From: Bdellovibrionales bacterium
GTDB taxonomy: Bacteria; Bdellovibrionota; UBA1018
Assembly: GCA_016786465.1 (NCBI GenBank)
Contig: JAEUWC010000024.1
Location: 62,001-126,000, forward strand
Direction of reading: 5' to 3'
Length of the DNA stretch: 64,000 bases
The notes below the pieces were generated by a model. That model was not told where the DNA came from. It worked only from the letters and a program-made list of their open reading frames with translations, and did not search any database. Both the position numbers and the translations under genes were made by a program. Shown here piece by piece: positions 17,989-25,886 of the stretch (position 1 is the stretch's first letter; every line of letters starts with the position of its first letter).

Positions 17989-19398
17989 TTAGTCCCGGCC
18001 GTCGTCTTCGACCCAGCCGTATTCGCGTTCTTTTCGATACAAAGTTCGGCGATTGATCCCAAGAATCTGGGCCGCTTGATCTTTGCGTCCGCCCGTTTTT
18101 TCCAAAACGTTTCGGATGTATCGCTTTTCAAGCTCCATGATCGTCATCAATTCGTTGGGAGTTTCTTGGTTCGTGACTTCGGCAGGGATGGGTTCCTGCA
18201 GGGGAATGTCCTTTTCATCGATGGTAGTCGAAGATGACAGCACCACTGCGCGTTCAATGACGTTCTCAAGTTCGCGGACGTTCCCGTGCCAAGAATGGTC
18301 CAAAAGTTTTCTCATCGCCCGTTGGGTCAGTGCGCGCGGTTGCAATTGGTTTGCTGCAGAAAACTTCTTGATAAAGTTTTCTGCTAGTAGGGGGATGTCT
18401 TCTTTTCGTTGCCTAAGTGGAGGAATCACGACGGGAATCACGCTGAGCCGGTAAAAAAGGTCTTCGCGAAAATGCCCCGCTTGAACGGCGGTCTTTAGAT
18501 CTTTGTGTGTGGCGGCAATGATTCGCAGATCGATGTCTTTGCTTTGGGTTTCGCCGACAGGACGGATCTTCCGTTCCTGAATCACCCGAAGAAGTTTCGC
18601 TTGAAGCTGGATATTCATGTCGCCGATTTCGTCTAAGAAAAGGGTTCCTCCGGCAGCTTCTTCAAAAAGACCCTTCTTTTTCTGGGTGGCCCCGGTGAAG
18701 GACCCTTTGGCGTGTCCAAATAATTCAGATTCCAGCAGGCCATCCGGAATCGCCGAACAATTGATTGCGACAAACGGCTTTTTGGCCCTGGGTCCCGATT
18801 CGTGAATGCCTCGCGCGACCATTTCCTTTCCCGTGCCGCTTTCACCGGTGATCAAGACGTTGGCCTGGGTCTGTGCGACGCGACGAACCAGGTCGTAAAT
18901 CTGGGTCATGGCCTGGCTTTTTCCAATCATGCCCATCTGGTTCCAGGACTTCTGAATTTCCTGGCGAAGCACTGAATTGTCTCGCTTGAGCCGACGGTGT
19001 TCCATCGCACGATCCAGATTCACGGACATTTCAACCAGCTTGAAAGGCTTTACAACATAATGAAACGCGCCCTTGCGCATGGCTTCGATGGCTGTTTCGA
19101 TGCTTCCAAATGCGGTGATCAAAATGACCGGGACTTCGGGGCGCAAAGTCTGAAGGCGCTCGGTGAATTCTAGCCCATCGATTCCGGGCATCTTAATGTC
19201 GGAAATAATGACATCGATATCCCCATCCTTTTCGTTCAAGGCCAGGCGTCCGTCTGGGGAAAGGTCTTTCAAGGCGTCCGCTGCCGATCCATAGGCAAAG
19301 ACCTTGAATCCTTCATTGATCAAAAAGTCTTCGACCATTGAACGCATTTCACGGTCGTCGTCGACGACCAAGATCCGGGCTTTGGGTATTGCGTTCAT
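17989..19398 (-). CDS. NtrC-family sigma54-dependent response regulator
   Basis: A 469-residue regulator. The receiver domain (residues 1-125) has the acidic pair in VVDDDREM, the phospho-acceptor Asp in VIISDIKMPGIDG and the Lys in HYVVKPFKL. The AAA+ domain (about 150-385) has Walker A GESGTGKE, the sigma54 contact loop GSFTGA (Ser in place of the commoner Ala) and Walker B GGTLFLDEIGDM. A Fis-type HTH ends the protein (QAAQILGINRRTLYRK). Its ATG overlaps the stop of the upstream heme-protein gene (ATGA), so it is translated with the operon 20998-17989. That operon carries a candidate sigma54 promoter, implying autoregulation. The probable kinase partner is at 16610-17746. Confidence 0.95.
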   Translation of the reverse strand: MNAIPKARILVVDDDREMRSMVEDFLINEGFKVFAYGSAADALKDLSPDGRLALNEKDGDIDVIISDIKMPGIDGLEFTERLQTLRPEVPVILITAFGSIETAIEAMRKGAFHYVVKPFKLVEMSVNLDRAMEHRRLKRDNSVLRQEIQKSWNQMGMIGKSQAMTQIYDLVRRVAQTQANVLITGESGTGKEMVARGIHESGPRAKKPFVAINCSAIPDGLLESELFGHAKGSFTGATQKKKGLFEEAAGGTLFLDEIGDMNIQLQAKLLRVIQERKIRPVGETQSKDIDLRIIAATHKDLKTAVQAGHFREDLFYRLSVIPVVIPPLRQRKEDIPLLAENFIKKFSAANQLQPRALTQRAMRKLLDHSWHGNVRELENVIERAVVLSSSTTIDEKDIPLQEPIPAEVTNQETPNELMTIMELEKRYIRNVLEKTGGRKDQAAQILGINRRTLYRKEREYGWVEDDGRD

Positions 19399-20591
19399 GG
19401 TTTCACTTTCTTCCGGTTTTCAGACTGGCCCTCGGGGTTGGCCAGCTTTTCAAGCTGCTTCAATTTTTCCATCACTTCACCGGGAATCAAAGTTCCCGAG
19501 CTTCCCGTGAAAGCAAACTGGACGCTTTCTTGGTAACGCCCGAAACAGACTTTAGCGATTTCCGAATGGGGAGATTTCAGGATGCAGGCTAGGTAGTAAA
19601 AGTCGTGAATTTCACCCAAATTCAAATCCCTAAGGACTTCATAGTTGAAGCCAGCCAGATAAAGGGCTTCGGCGCCTCGGGTTGGATCGCTGGGTTGTCC
19701 TAAAAGTTCATGGATGACCGAACTTGCACGCAGATACAAGACATCAGCAGATCGATCGGCTGGGAATCGTTGTTGTGCCTTGGCTTCAGCAGTCAGTCGA
19801 ACTGCGGTCGCGTAAAGGCCTTCTGCGGTTACTGGGGTTTGGACGCCTTCTTTCTTCCAATCTAAAATATTTTTCTTCCAGACTTCAGCCTTTTGAACGG
19901 TGAAGAAGGGGGCTCGCGGTTCCTTTAAGACTTGTTCAACAATCTTCAGGGACTGCTCGGGGTCTTTCTTGACTCGAATGGAAATGGAAAGTGCGGTTCG
20001 GATTGCCTTTTCCCATTCGAAGGGACGACTTTCAGCGGCTTTTCCTTCTTGAATCTGGCGCTGGTATTCTTCCAGTGCGCGATCGAACTGTCGGGTCGAC
20101 GTATAGAAGTCCGCCAATGCCATGCCCTTTAGGCCTGCTGGTGCTTCCGCTTTGGAAAGAACTGAAAACTGCGGTCCGCTTCCGTTTCGGGTGTGGCAGG
20201 AAATGCAGTAACCCGGAATCGTTCGAAGCACTTCCCTGGCGTATTCCCTGCTTCCTGTCATCAAGGCTCGGTAGGCGTGCTTGGTTTCGGAAGCGAATTG
20301 CCCCGCAATGATTCCAAGCGTTGGATCAGTGTCCGGTTTTTGCGCGACCTTGACGTCGTGGGCTAGTTTCGAAATCCTTTCAGCTTGGTCTTCGATTCGT
20401 TTTCGGTTGGCGCGATCGTTGAAGCGCTCATCGCTGCTTAGATCCACCAATAGGGTTTGAAAGGTGCGCTCCAGTTCGCGCATCTTTTCAGCCCACTTGG
20501 GTGCCGGCTTTTTTTCTGACGTCCCCGCGGCCGTTGCCGACTGTGGGAACGCCAGAAAAATCAAAAGCGGAATCAGAAGACCGGATTTCAC
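19395..20591 (-). CDS. Exported mono-heme c-type protein with helical repeat region
   Basis: A 398-residue protein with a GTG start that overlaps the CBS gene stop (GTGA). The signal peptide is residues 1-22 (MKSGLLIPLLIFLAFPQSATAA). One CxxCH heme motif, GYCISCHTR, lies near residue 130. The preceding segment is charged and helical. The C-terminal two thirds is helical with TPR-like character (ALADFYTSTRQFDRALEEYQRQ). It should be a periplasmic heme protein. The overlap with both a cytoplasmic CBS protein and a sigma54 regulator suggests a sensing or electron-transfer function tied to gene control. No named cytochrome family is evident, so the role is inferred. Confidence 0.8.
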   Translation of the reverse strand: MKSGLLIPLLIFLAFPQSATAAGTSEKKPAPKWAEKMRELERTFQTLLVDLSSDERFNDRANRKRIEDQAERISKLAHDVKVAQKPDTDPTLGIIAGQFASETKHAYRALMTGSREYAREVLRTIPGYCISCHTRNGSGPQFSVLSKAEAPAGLKGMALADFYTSTRQFDRALEEYQRQIQEGKAAESRPFEWEKAIRTALSISIRVKKDPEQSLKIVEQVLKEPRAPFFTVQKAEVWKKNILDWKKEGVQTPVTAEGLYATAVRLTAEAKAQQRFPADRSADVLYLRASSVIHELLGQPSDPTRGAEALYLAGFNYEVLRDLNLGEIHDFYYLACILKSPHSEIAKVCFGRYQESVQFAFTGSSGTLIPGEVMEKLKQLEKLANPEGQSENRKKVKP

Positions 20592-20998
20592 TCGCGACCC
20601 CGGTAGAAGGATTGAAGGGTTTCGCCAAGAAAATGAAGACCGTCGACTGCGGTAAAGATTCCGACGACTTTTCCATTTTCCTGCTGGACGACTGCGCTTC
20701 CGTACTTGCGCGAAGCCATTTCGTTCACAACGCGGTCAACTGGGCTGTCCGGAGTCACCGTGAACACTTCTGGGCTCATCACTTCTTCGACCTTGAGGTT
20801 TGAAGAATCCGAAAAAGATCCTGCAAGCTTGATGTCGCGATCCGTAAGCATTCCCACAAGCTTTCCACCGTTTTGGACCGGAAGGTGGCGAATGCGATGC
20901 TCACGCATCAGTGACAATGCCGTACGAAGGGGTAGGTCGTGTCCGATGGTATGCGGATTAGGGGTCATAAATTTTTGAATCTGAGGCATGGCTTTCAT
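20588..20998 (-). CDS. Tandem CBS-domain protein
   Basis: A 136-residue protein made of a pair of CBS domains: the first around MTPNPHTIGHDLPLRTALSLM and RHLPVQNGGKLVGMLTDRDI, the second around VMSPEVFTVTPDSPVDRVV and GSAVVQQENGKVVGIFTAVD. CBS pairs bind adenosine nucleotides and act as energy or ligand sensors. GGAG lies 6 bases before the ATG at 20998. It is the first gene of the operon with the heme protein and the NtrC-type regulator, directly behind the candidate sigma54 promoter. Confidence 0.93.
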   Translation of the reverse strand: MKAMPQIQKFMTPNPHTIGHDLPLRTALSLMREHRIRHLPVQNGGKLVGMLTDRDIKLAGSFSDSSNLKVEEVMSPEVFTVTPDSPVDRVVNEMASRKYGSAVVQQENGKVVGIFTAVDGLHFLGETLQSFYRGRE

Positions 20999-21029
20999 AA
21001 GTTTCTCCGTTTCGTTACCTGGCTATTAA

Positions 21030-21044
21030 GCAGGGAATGGGCCA
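21030..21044 (-). promoter_or_regulatory. Candidate sigma54 (-24/-12) promoter
   Basis: On the leftward strand the sequence TGGCCCATTCCCTGC matches the sigma54 pattern TGGCACG-N4-TTGC at 8 of 11 fixed positions, including both invariant doublets (GG and GC) at exact spacing. Transcription would start near 21018, 20 bases before the CBS gene ATG. It fits a regulon member controlled by the sigma54 activator encoded third in the same operon. Confidence 0.6.
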
Positions 21045-21118
21045 AGTTCGAGCTCGCGGAGCCACTGTTTTTATTCTTAAATTACAGATACTTAAATTTT
21101 ATCAGCTTGGGGCGCCGC

Positions 21119-21167
21119 CCCATGATGGGACAATATAACCCATGATAGCGTCTCAAAATGTCCCATG
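21119..21167. promoter_or_regulatory. Cluster of CCCATGAT repeats, candidate activator-binding sites
   Basis: CCCATGAT occurs at 21119-21126 and again at 21139-21146, exactly 20 bases apart, and CCCATG again at 21162-21167. The first copy is part of the palindrome CCCAT-G-ATGGG (21119-21129). ATGGGACA (21125-21132) and TGTCCCAT (21159-21166) form an 8-bp inverted repeat. The cluster is about 100-150 bases upstream of the predicted sigma54 start site, the usual distance for enhancer-binding activators. It also directly follows the mtnN stop, so a role in termination is an alternative. Confidence 0.45.
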
Positions 21168-21872
21168 TCAAGACCGGTCTGAAAGGTATTCGCGGATGAT
21201 TCCATAGGAATACTGGCTTGCGACTTCTTCGATGAATTTCTGAAAGCTCATCGGGGCGTGTTCGTCGGCAGTATCAGAAAGGGTACGAACGATGGAAAAG
21301 GGAATCCCAAATTCATGGCAGATCTGGGCGACGGCTGCGCCTTCCATTTCCACGCAAAGAAGATCCGGGTGGCTTTGGCGAAAGCTTCGGATTGTTTCGG
21401 TGTCTGCAATGAATCGGTCACCGCTTGCGATGTTCCCGCGCACGACCTTGGCTTTTCCCTTTAGGAAATTTTCAGCTGCGGTTTGAAGCTTCTGCGCTAG
21501 ATGGGCGTCCGTTTTGAATCGTGAAATGCCCAGAAGCGGAACTTCGTACTTTGGAAAAATCGGGCTGGCGTCCATGTCATGTTGAAAAAGCTCGGTACCG
21601 ATGACGACGTCGCCGGGATGCAAACCAGCTTGGACGCCGCCGGCAACTCCGGTGAAAAGAACTTCTTGAACCTTAAAATTCTGAATCAAGGTCGTCGCAG
21701 TCGAAGCGGCAGCGACTTTGCCGATTCTGGAAAAAACCAAGACACAGTCTTGGCCCCAAAGTTTTCCTTCGTGATACTGACGTTTTCCAATTTCTGAAAT
21801 CTGGTCGGATTTCATTTCTCTCAAAAGAGCATCAATTTCTTCTTGAAGTGCGGCCAGAATTCCGATTTTCAT
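21168..21872 (-). CDS. mtnN: 5'-methylthioadenosine/S-adenosylhomocysteine nucleosidase
   Basis: A 234-residue protein from the ATG at 21872 (a TTG three codons upstream is less likely). It cleaves adenine from methylthioadenosine and S-adenosylhomocysteine in the methyl cycle and methionine salvage. Family landmarks are the N-terminal ILAALQEEIDALL with the catalytic Glu, TGVAGGVQAGLHPGDVVIG, the substrate-binding CVEMEGAAVAQICH and the catalytic Asp in VRTLSDTADE. The length is normal for MtnN. No strong ribosome site is seen. It precedes the sigma54-type operon on the same strand but is separated by the repeat cluster. Confidence 0.93.
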   Translation of the reverse strand: MKIGILAALQEEIDALLREMKSDQISEIGKRQYHEGKLWGQDCVLVFSRIGKVAAASTATTLIQNFKVQEVLFTGVAGGVQAGLHPGDVVIGTELFQHDMDASPIFPKYEVPLLGISRFKTDAHLAQKLQTAAENFLKGKAKVVRGNIASGDRFIADTETIRSFRQSHPDLLCVEMEGAAVAQICHEFGIPFSIVRTLSDTADEHAPMSFQKFIEEVASQYSYGIIREYLSDRS

Positions 21873-21962
21873 CGCATTCAACGCTATTCGTGGCCGCAGG
21901 GATTCGCAAGCAGCAAACGGTTTAATGCCCGTGATCGTTGACCCAAATGCGCAAAGGAATCT

Positions 21963-22307
21963 ATGAATGGATTCATGATGAATCCAATCTTGTTTCAGAT
22001 TTGCGCAATTTCGATGATTTTTCTAAGTGAAGTCGCTAGCGCCGACTATGCCACTAGCACATACGGCACGGCTCGGGGAGACCGGCAGTCAGTCTGCACG
22101 TGGGCCAAAAACCTTGCCCTTCAAGACGCTATGGCAATCTGTGCTCGGTCTCAGGAAAACATCGCCGCCTGGATTCCGTTGGTATCCAACCATGCGTGTT
22201 CGACAGGGCCTGCGGGTTCAGCTACGAACTGCAGTTGCACCGTGGAAGTGCGATTCAACTGTGAAAACATCGTGCCCCCAGATTTGGACGGCACGTTTCA
22301 CGATTGA
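21963..22307 (+). CDS. Small exported cysteine-containing protein, unknown
   Basis: A 114-residue protein with AAGGA 5 bases before the ATG and a signal peptide (hydrophobic residues 8-20, cleavage probably after SADA or SEVASA near residue 27). The mature part is about 87 residues with six cysteines (CTWAK, AICAR, HACST, NCSCTV, FNCEN), probably disulphide-bonded in the periplasm or outside. The stop overlaps the 3' end of the convergent nucleotidyltransferase-like gene by 10 bases. I do not recognise a family. Confidence 0.75.
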   Translation: MNGFMMNPILFQICAISMIFLSEVASADYATSTYGTARGDRQSVCTWAKNLALQDAMAICARSQENIAAWIPLVSNHACSTGPAGSATNCSCTVEVRFNCENIVPPDLDGTFHD

Positions 22308-22849
22308 ACTGAAGACTTCCGGCAGCGCACAATCGTTGTGTCTGAAAACCCGGGGCTAGGCGATTTAAAGACTAGGCCTTCGACTTCGTCGGACGGATCA
22401 GCCAAAACTTCTAAGCACTTTTCCGCAGTCCCGATCAGCGGCAATGTTTGAAAATGCGGCGAAAGGTACGCGCGTGGTAAATTCTTGTAACGATCCAGAA
22501 AATTCAGGCGTTCCAAGCTTCGATCGTCCTTTTTTAAGAAGTCAAAAAGATAAATCCGGTCCTTGGGTTTGATCCATTCGCCTTCGACAACGTTCCAACC
22601 TACAGTCGGCGACAAAAGGCGGCGGGCTTCCGCTTCCATCGCAGGCGGCAATATCTTTTGATGAAGCTGTCCCTGACGATTATAGGCTAAAATCGCTTCG
22701 TCCGCGTCGGCAGGGATGTGAAGCTGCACGCGATGGCCGTGGATCTTGGTTTGTCCCGTCCATCCTTTTGCCAAAACCTTCGCAACCGATTCAGCCGTCG
22801 GTGCGATTTCAGTCTTTGGATGTGGCGCGCGAATAAAACGTGATGGCAT
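22298..22849 (-). CDS. Stand-alone DNA/RNA-ligase-like nucleotidyltransferase
   Basis: From the ATG at 22849 (GAGG 5 bases upstream) this is 183 residues; an upstream start at 22915 lacks a ribosome site. The order of motifs is that of the covalent nucleotidyltransferase fold. Motif I is K35-I-H-G with R40, a His replacing the usual Asp of KxDG. Then come YNRQG (Ia-like), VVEGEW (III), IYLFDFL (IIIa), E157-G-L-V-F-K162 (IV) and VRCRK (V-like). No OB-fold domain follows. It is third in the LigD operon, and its core residues are better kept than in LigD's own ligase domain, so it may supply adenylation or ligation in trans. Activity is inferred, not shown. Confidence 0.65.
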   Translation of the reverse strand: MPSRFIRAPHPKTEIAPTAESVAKVLAKGWTGQTKIHGHRVQLHIPADADEAILAYNRQGQLHQKILPPAMEAEARRLLSPTVGWNVVEGEWIKPKDRIYLFDFLKKDDRSLERLNFLDRYKNLPRAYLSPHFQTLPLIGTAEKCLEVLADPSDEVEGLVFKSPSPGFSDTTIVRCRKSSVQS

Positions 22850-22966
22850 GAGCCTCACTGCTCTTGAAAAAATGACGGGCTCGAAAATCGAGCGTCCCCC
22901 GACCGCCGTTTGCATATGCGAAAGGGTTAGAAAAGATGCCCCTTCCTGGCAAGCGCGAAAACCGCG

Positions 22967-23578
22967 TTAGCGAATGTAATTCTTGATTCGAAGCTGCTTC
23001 AGAAGTTCGCGTAGATCCTCAGGATTTTTCGCATACTTTTTTGCAGCTTCGGCCGCGCCACTTCGAGCTTTCATCAGCATGGGTTTGAACAAATTCTCCA
23101 AGACCTCGGCTGGTAGCCCTTGAAGGGCTTCTACGACCGCGTCATAGTGCGCTTCTAGGACTTTTCCGTCAAAACGGATGCTGGAATAATCGCGAACAAT
23201 CAATTCTTCTGCCGCGTTCTTTCCCCAGCGCTTGGCAAAGTCTTCGGCGTCTTCGTCCGTCAGGCCAGCGCCTGCATCCATAACGACGTAAGTGACCATG
23301 GTTTCTTCGCCTAGGATCTTAAACGAATCGCCCATGCCGTTTAAAAGGCGTTTTGTGTATTCCTGTTCCGAGTAATTCAATATCACGTCCTTGTGGATCG
23401 TGGCTTCGCCTTCAAAGTGTTTCGCCTGGTCCTGGCATTCGCGGAATTGGTCGATGGCTTTTGCGATTTCTTCCGGAGGCGTCAGCGTGTCGTTTTGCTG
23501 CGTGGTTTCGACCTTCGTTTTGCGAGTCTTGAAGGGGTCTACTTTTTTCGCGCTTTTCGCGGCACTTGCTTTTCCCAT
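22967..23578 (-). CDS. Unknown protein encoded inside the LigD operon
   Basis: A 203-residue, Lys/Glu/Ala-rich, mostly helical protein with no signal peptide or membrane segment. The first 30 residues are basic and look disordered. The middle contains an acidic turn (DAGAGLTDEDAEDFAKRWG) and the C-terminus is amphipathic helix. Its start overlaps the ligD 3' end by 40 bases, indicating translational coupling. It is not Ku: it lacks the Ku core and its length and composition differ. A DNA-end-binding or LigD-partner role is only an inference from gene order. Confidence 0.75.
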   Translation of the reverse strand: MGKASAAKSAKKVDPFKTRKTKVETTQQNDTLTPPEEIAKAIDQFRECQDQAKHFEGEATIHKDVILNYSEQEYTKRLLNGMGDSFKILGEETMVTYVVMDAGAGLTDEDAEDFAKRWGKNAAEELIVRDYSSIRFDGKVLEAHYDAVVEALQGLPAEVLENLFKPMLMKARSGAAEAAKKYAKNPEDLRELLKQLRIKNYIR

Positions 23579-25845
23579 GGTCCTGATTTTTCGTCGGATT
23601 CGGCTAAAAACTTTATGATTTTATCGGGATGCGCGGGTTTCAAAAGCGGTGCCCAAAGATCCCCCTGTTTTTCAATGCGACGCAGTAAATTCATCATATG
23701 AAAGCCTGAAGGATCAAGACCACGGCCCATTTCAGACCATTTTAGGGGAGTAGAAACGGGCGCGCCGGGGCGAGGGCGAACCGAATAAACCGATGCTAAA
23801 GTTTGGCCCGTTCGGTTTTGCATGAAGTCAAGATACAGACGCCCGCCTCGCTTGGCGGGGTTTCTTTCAAGTGTTGTGGACTTGGGGTGCAGCAATTGTA
23901 CCTGTGCACAAATCCTTTCGCTGAAGATCCGCGCTTGATCGTAAGTCAGCTTTGCGCCCAAGGGCACGCAGATATGAAGACCCGTGGCACCGGAAGTTTT
24001 GACCCAACATTCGATGTCCAATTTTTCCAAAACCTTTCGCACCGTCTTCGCGATTTCGATCACTTCTTCAAAACTTTGGCGATCCGGATCCAGATCGATC
24101 ACCAAGTGATCCGGGTTTTCAATCGTCGACACGCGCGAAAGCCAGGGATTCATTTCGATGCAACCTAGATTTGCCAGGTAAAGAAGCGACGATTCGTTAT
24201 TGCAAATCACATAGTCGACGGACTTTTTTGCTGATTCAGAATAGATCCGTGTGGTTTCCAAAAACTTGGGTTTATAGCCTGTGAAATCCTTTTGATAAAA
24301 ACCGCCTTGATCGATTCCGCCCGGGAACCGATGCAACGACATCGGTCGGTCGCGAAGATGGGGTAGGATCACGTCCGCAACCGAACGATAGTATTCAATC
24401 AGGTCACCTTTGGTATACCCGTCGTCCTTCCAATAAACTTTGGTCAGGTGGGTTAAGGCGGGACCGCGTTCGCCCGAATCTTTTTTCCCTTCGACAGCTC
24501 GATCTTCGCCCGCTTCCAGTTCGAATTCATGCCAGTCGCGTGAAACACCGCCCTGATAGGTCGAATCGCGGTGGCGCGCTAAAAAAGTACCGCCCGTTTT
24601 CGCAGCTTCTTCGTGGGTGAACGTTTTTGAAAGCCTGATCCCGTCATTCCGAAAAATCGAAAGCTTCGAAAGTTTTTCCAAGCGTTCTGAAAGGGCCAGA
24701 CCTCGGTAATCCATCCCATCGAAAAAGATCAGATCCAAGACCTGAAACGATTTTCCGTCGGGCGAAATTTCTCCGTCCAAAACCATCGGCGTTCGGATTT
24801 TTGAAAGCGCATCAATCAGGTGGGGGAATTTGGGCTTGAAGCTTAAGAATCGTTTTGAATAAAGCGCGACTCGTGACCCATCGATTTCGGCCACCGCGCG
24901 GTGTCCTCCTGATAGCTTTGTGATCTGCCAGGTCTTTTCGTCCCATTCTTTTTTTGTGCGTTCCAAAAGCGGAAGTTCAAGGGCGACGCGTCTTGGGATG
25001 GGTGAAGCTTTGGGTTTTGGATCGGCTTTTTTGGTGGCCAATACCGCTTTTGGCTTTTCGTTTCTAGGCGGTTTGCGGTCGGCAGATGATTCTGTTTTTG
25101 ATTTCTTTCCGGCTTCTGATTTAGCTACCATATCCAGCCGGGGTGCGACCGTCGTTTTCTTGGGAATCCAGACCTGTCCCTTTTTCTGCGCTTCAGCGGC
25201 AATTTCAGCCATCGTGCGACCCGTGGCTGCGGAAACATCGCCGGGCCATCCCGGTTCTTGACCGCGTTTGATTTTGTAAGTGGAATGCTCATCGCGCTTT
25301 TTGACCAGGATCCAAGTCTTGTTGCTGGCGTCCTTTTCGCCGGGATTTAGGCGAATCAAGGCGAACTCTCCGCGAAGTTTTTGTCCTTCCAGAATAAAAG
25401 TCATGTGGCCTTCGGCTAGGCCTTCCAACATCGCTTTTTCACCCAGGCCTGGATCGCTGTTTCCGCGTTCTTCGTAAGTTCCGTAGTCCCAGATCATGAC
25501 GGTGCCAGCGCCATAATTTCCTTTGGGGATGATGCCTTCGAATGAACCATAAGCGATCGGGTGATCTTCGACAAAAACGGCAAGGCGCTGATCGGCCGGA
25601 TTCAACGATGGGCCACGGGGAACGGCCCAGCTTTTAAACGACCCGCCCATTTCCAGGCGCACGTCAAAGTGAAGGCGCGTGGCGCGATGAAGCTGGATGA
25701 CAAACCGAAGCTTCCCGCTTCGATCCGCTAGTTTCCCTTGGGGTTCCGGTGTCTGATCAAACTTCCGTTTGCGGTTGTATTCGCTCAGAGTGCTCTGAGC
25801 ACCTTTTGATGCTTGGCGCGTCATATTCGTCCGGAATCCGTTCAT
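23539..25845 (-). CDS. ligD: LigD-type NHEJ protein: phosphoesterase, degenerate ligase, polymerase
   Basis: A 768-residue protein in the order PE - Lig - Pol. The 3'-phosphoesterase domain (about 20-195) keeps HRATRLHFDVRLE and EDHPIAYGSFEG. A basic low-complexity linker spans about 240-285. The ligase-like region (290-445) is eroded: motif I reads K310-L-S-G instead of KxDG, motif IV lacks its EG and has Arg for Lys (FLAR), and motif V reads WHEFE instead of WLKVK. No OB-fold follows. The primase-polymerase domain (about 460-735) is intact, with the metal-binding D584-L-D586, VKTSGATGLHICVPL and QTLASVYSVRPRPGAPVSTPL. It therefore looks able to process and fill ends but not ligate. The start could be the ATG at 25845 or at 25824. 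Confidence 0.9.
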   Translation of the reverse strand: MNGFRTNMTRQASKGAQSTLSEYNRKRKFDQTPEPQGKLADRSGKLRFVIQLHRATRLHFDVRLEMGGSFKSWAVPRGPSLNPADQRLAVFVEDHPIAYGSFEGIIPKGNYGAGTVMIWDYGTYEERGNSDPGLGEKAMLEGLAEGHMTFILEGQKLRGEFALIRLNPGEKDASNKTWILVKKRDEHSTYKIKRGQEPGWPGDVSAATGRTMAEIAAEAQKKGQVWIPKKTTVAPRLDMVAKSEAGKKSKTESSADRKPPRNEKPKAVLATKKADPKPKASPIPRRVALELPLLERTKKEWDEKTWQITKLSGGHRAVAEIDGSRVALYSKRFLSFKPKFPHLIDALSKIRTPMVLDGEISPDGKSFQVLDLIFFDGMDYRGLALSERLEKLSKLSIFRNDGIRLSKTFTHEEAAKTGGTFLARHRDSTYQGGVSRDWHEFELEAGEDRAVEGKKDSGERGPALTHLTKVYWKDDGYTKGDLIEYYRSVADVILPHLRDRPMSLHRFPGGIDQGGFYQKDFTGYKPKFLETTRIYSESAKKSVDYVICNNESSLLYLANLGCIEMNPWLSRVSTIENPDHLVIDLDPDRQSFEEVIEIAKTVRKVLEKLDIECWVKTSGATGLHICVPLGAKLTYDQARIFSERICAQVQLLHPKSTTLERNPAKRGGRLYLDFMQNRTGQTLASVYSVRPRPGAPVSTPLKWSEMGRGLDPSGFHMMNLLRRIEKQGDLWAPLLKPAHPDKIIKFLAESDEKSGPWEKQVPRKARKK

Positions 25846-25886
25846 TTCCAGTTTAAGGCCATCGGGAATTTTGACGAAAAGGAATT

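Noticed and set aside
17960-17997. CGGGACTA/TAGTCCCG inverted repeat as terminator of the regulator gene
   Set aside because: The loop is 22 bases, the stem overlaps the coding end, and there is no T-run, so I could not support it as a terminator.
22967-23578. Ku protein
   Set aside because: No Ku core motifs, wrong length and composition; it is an unknown protein.
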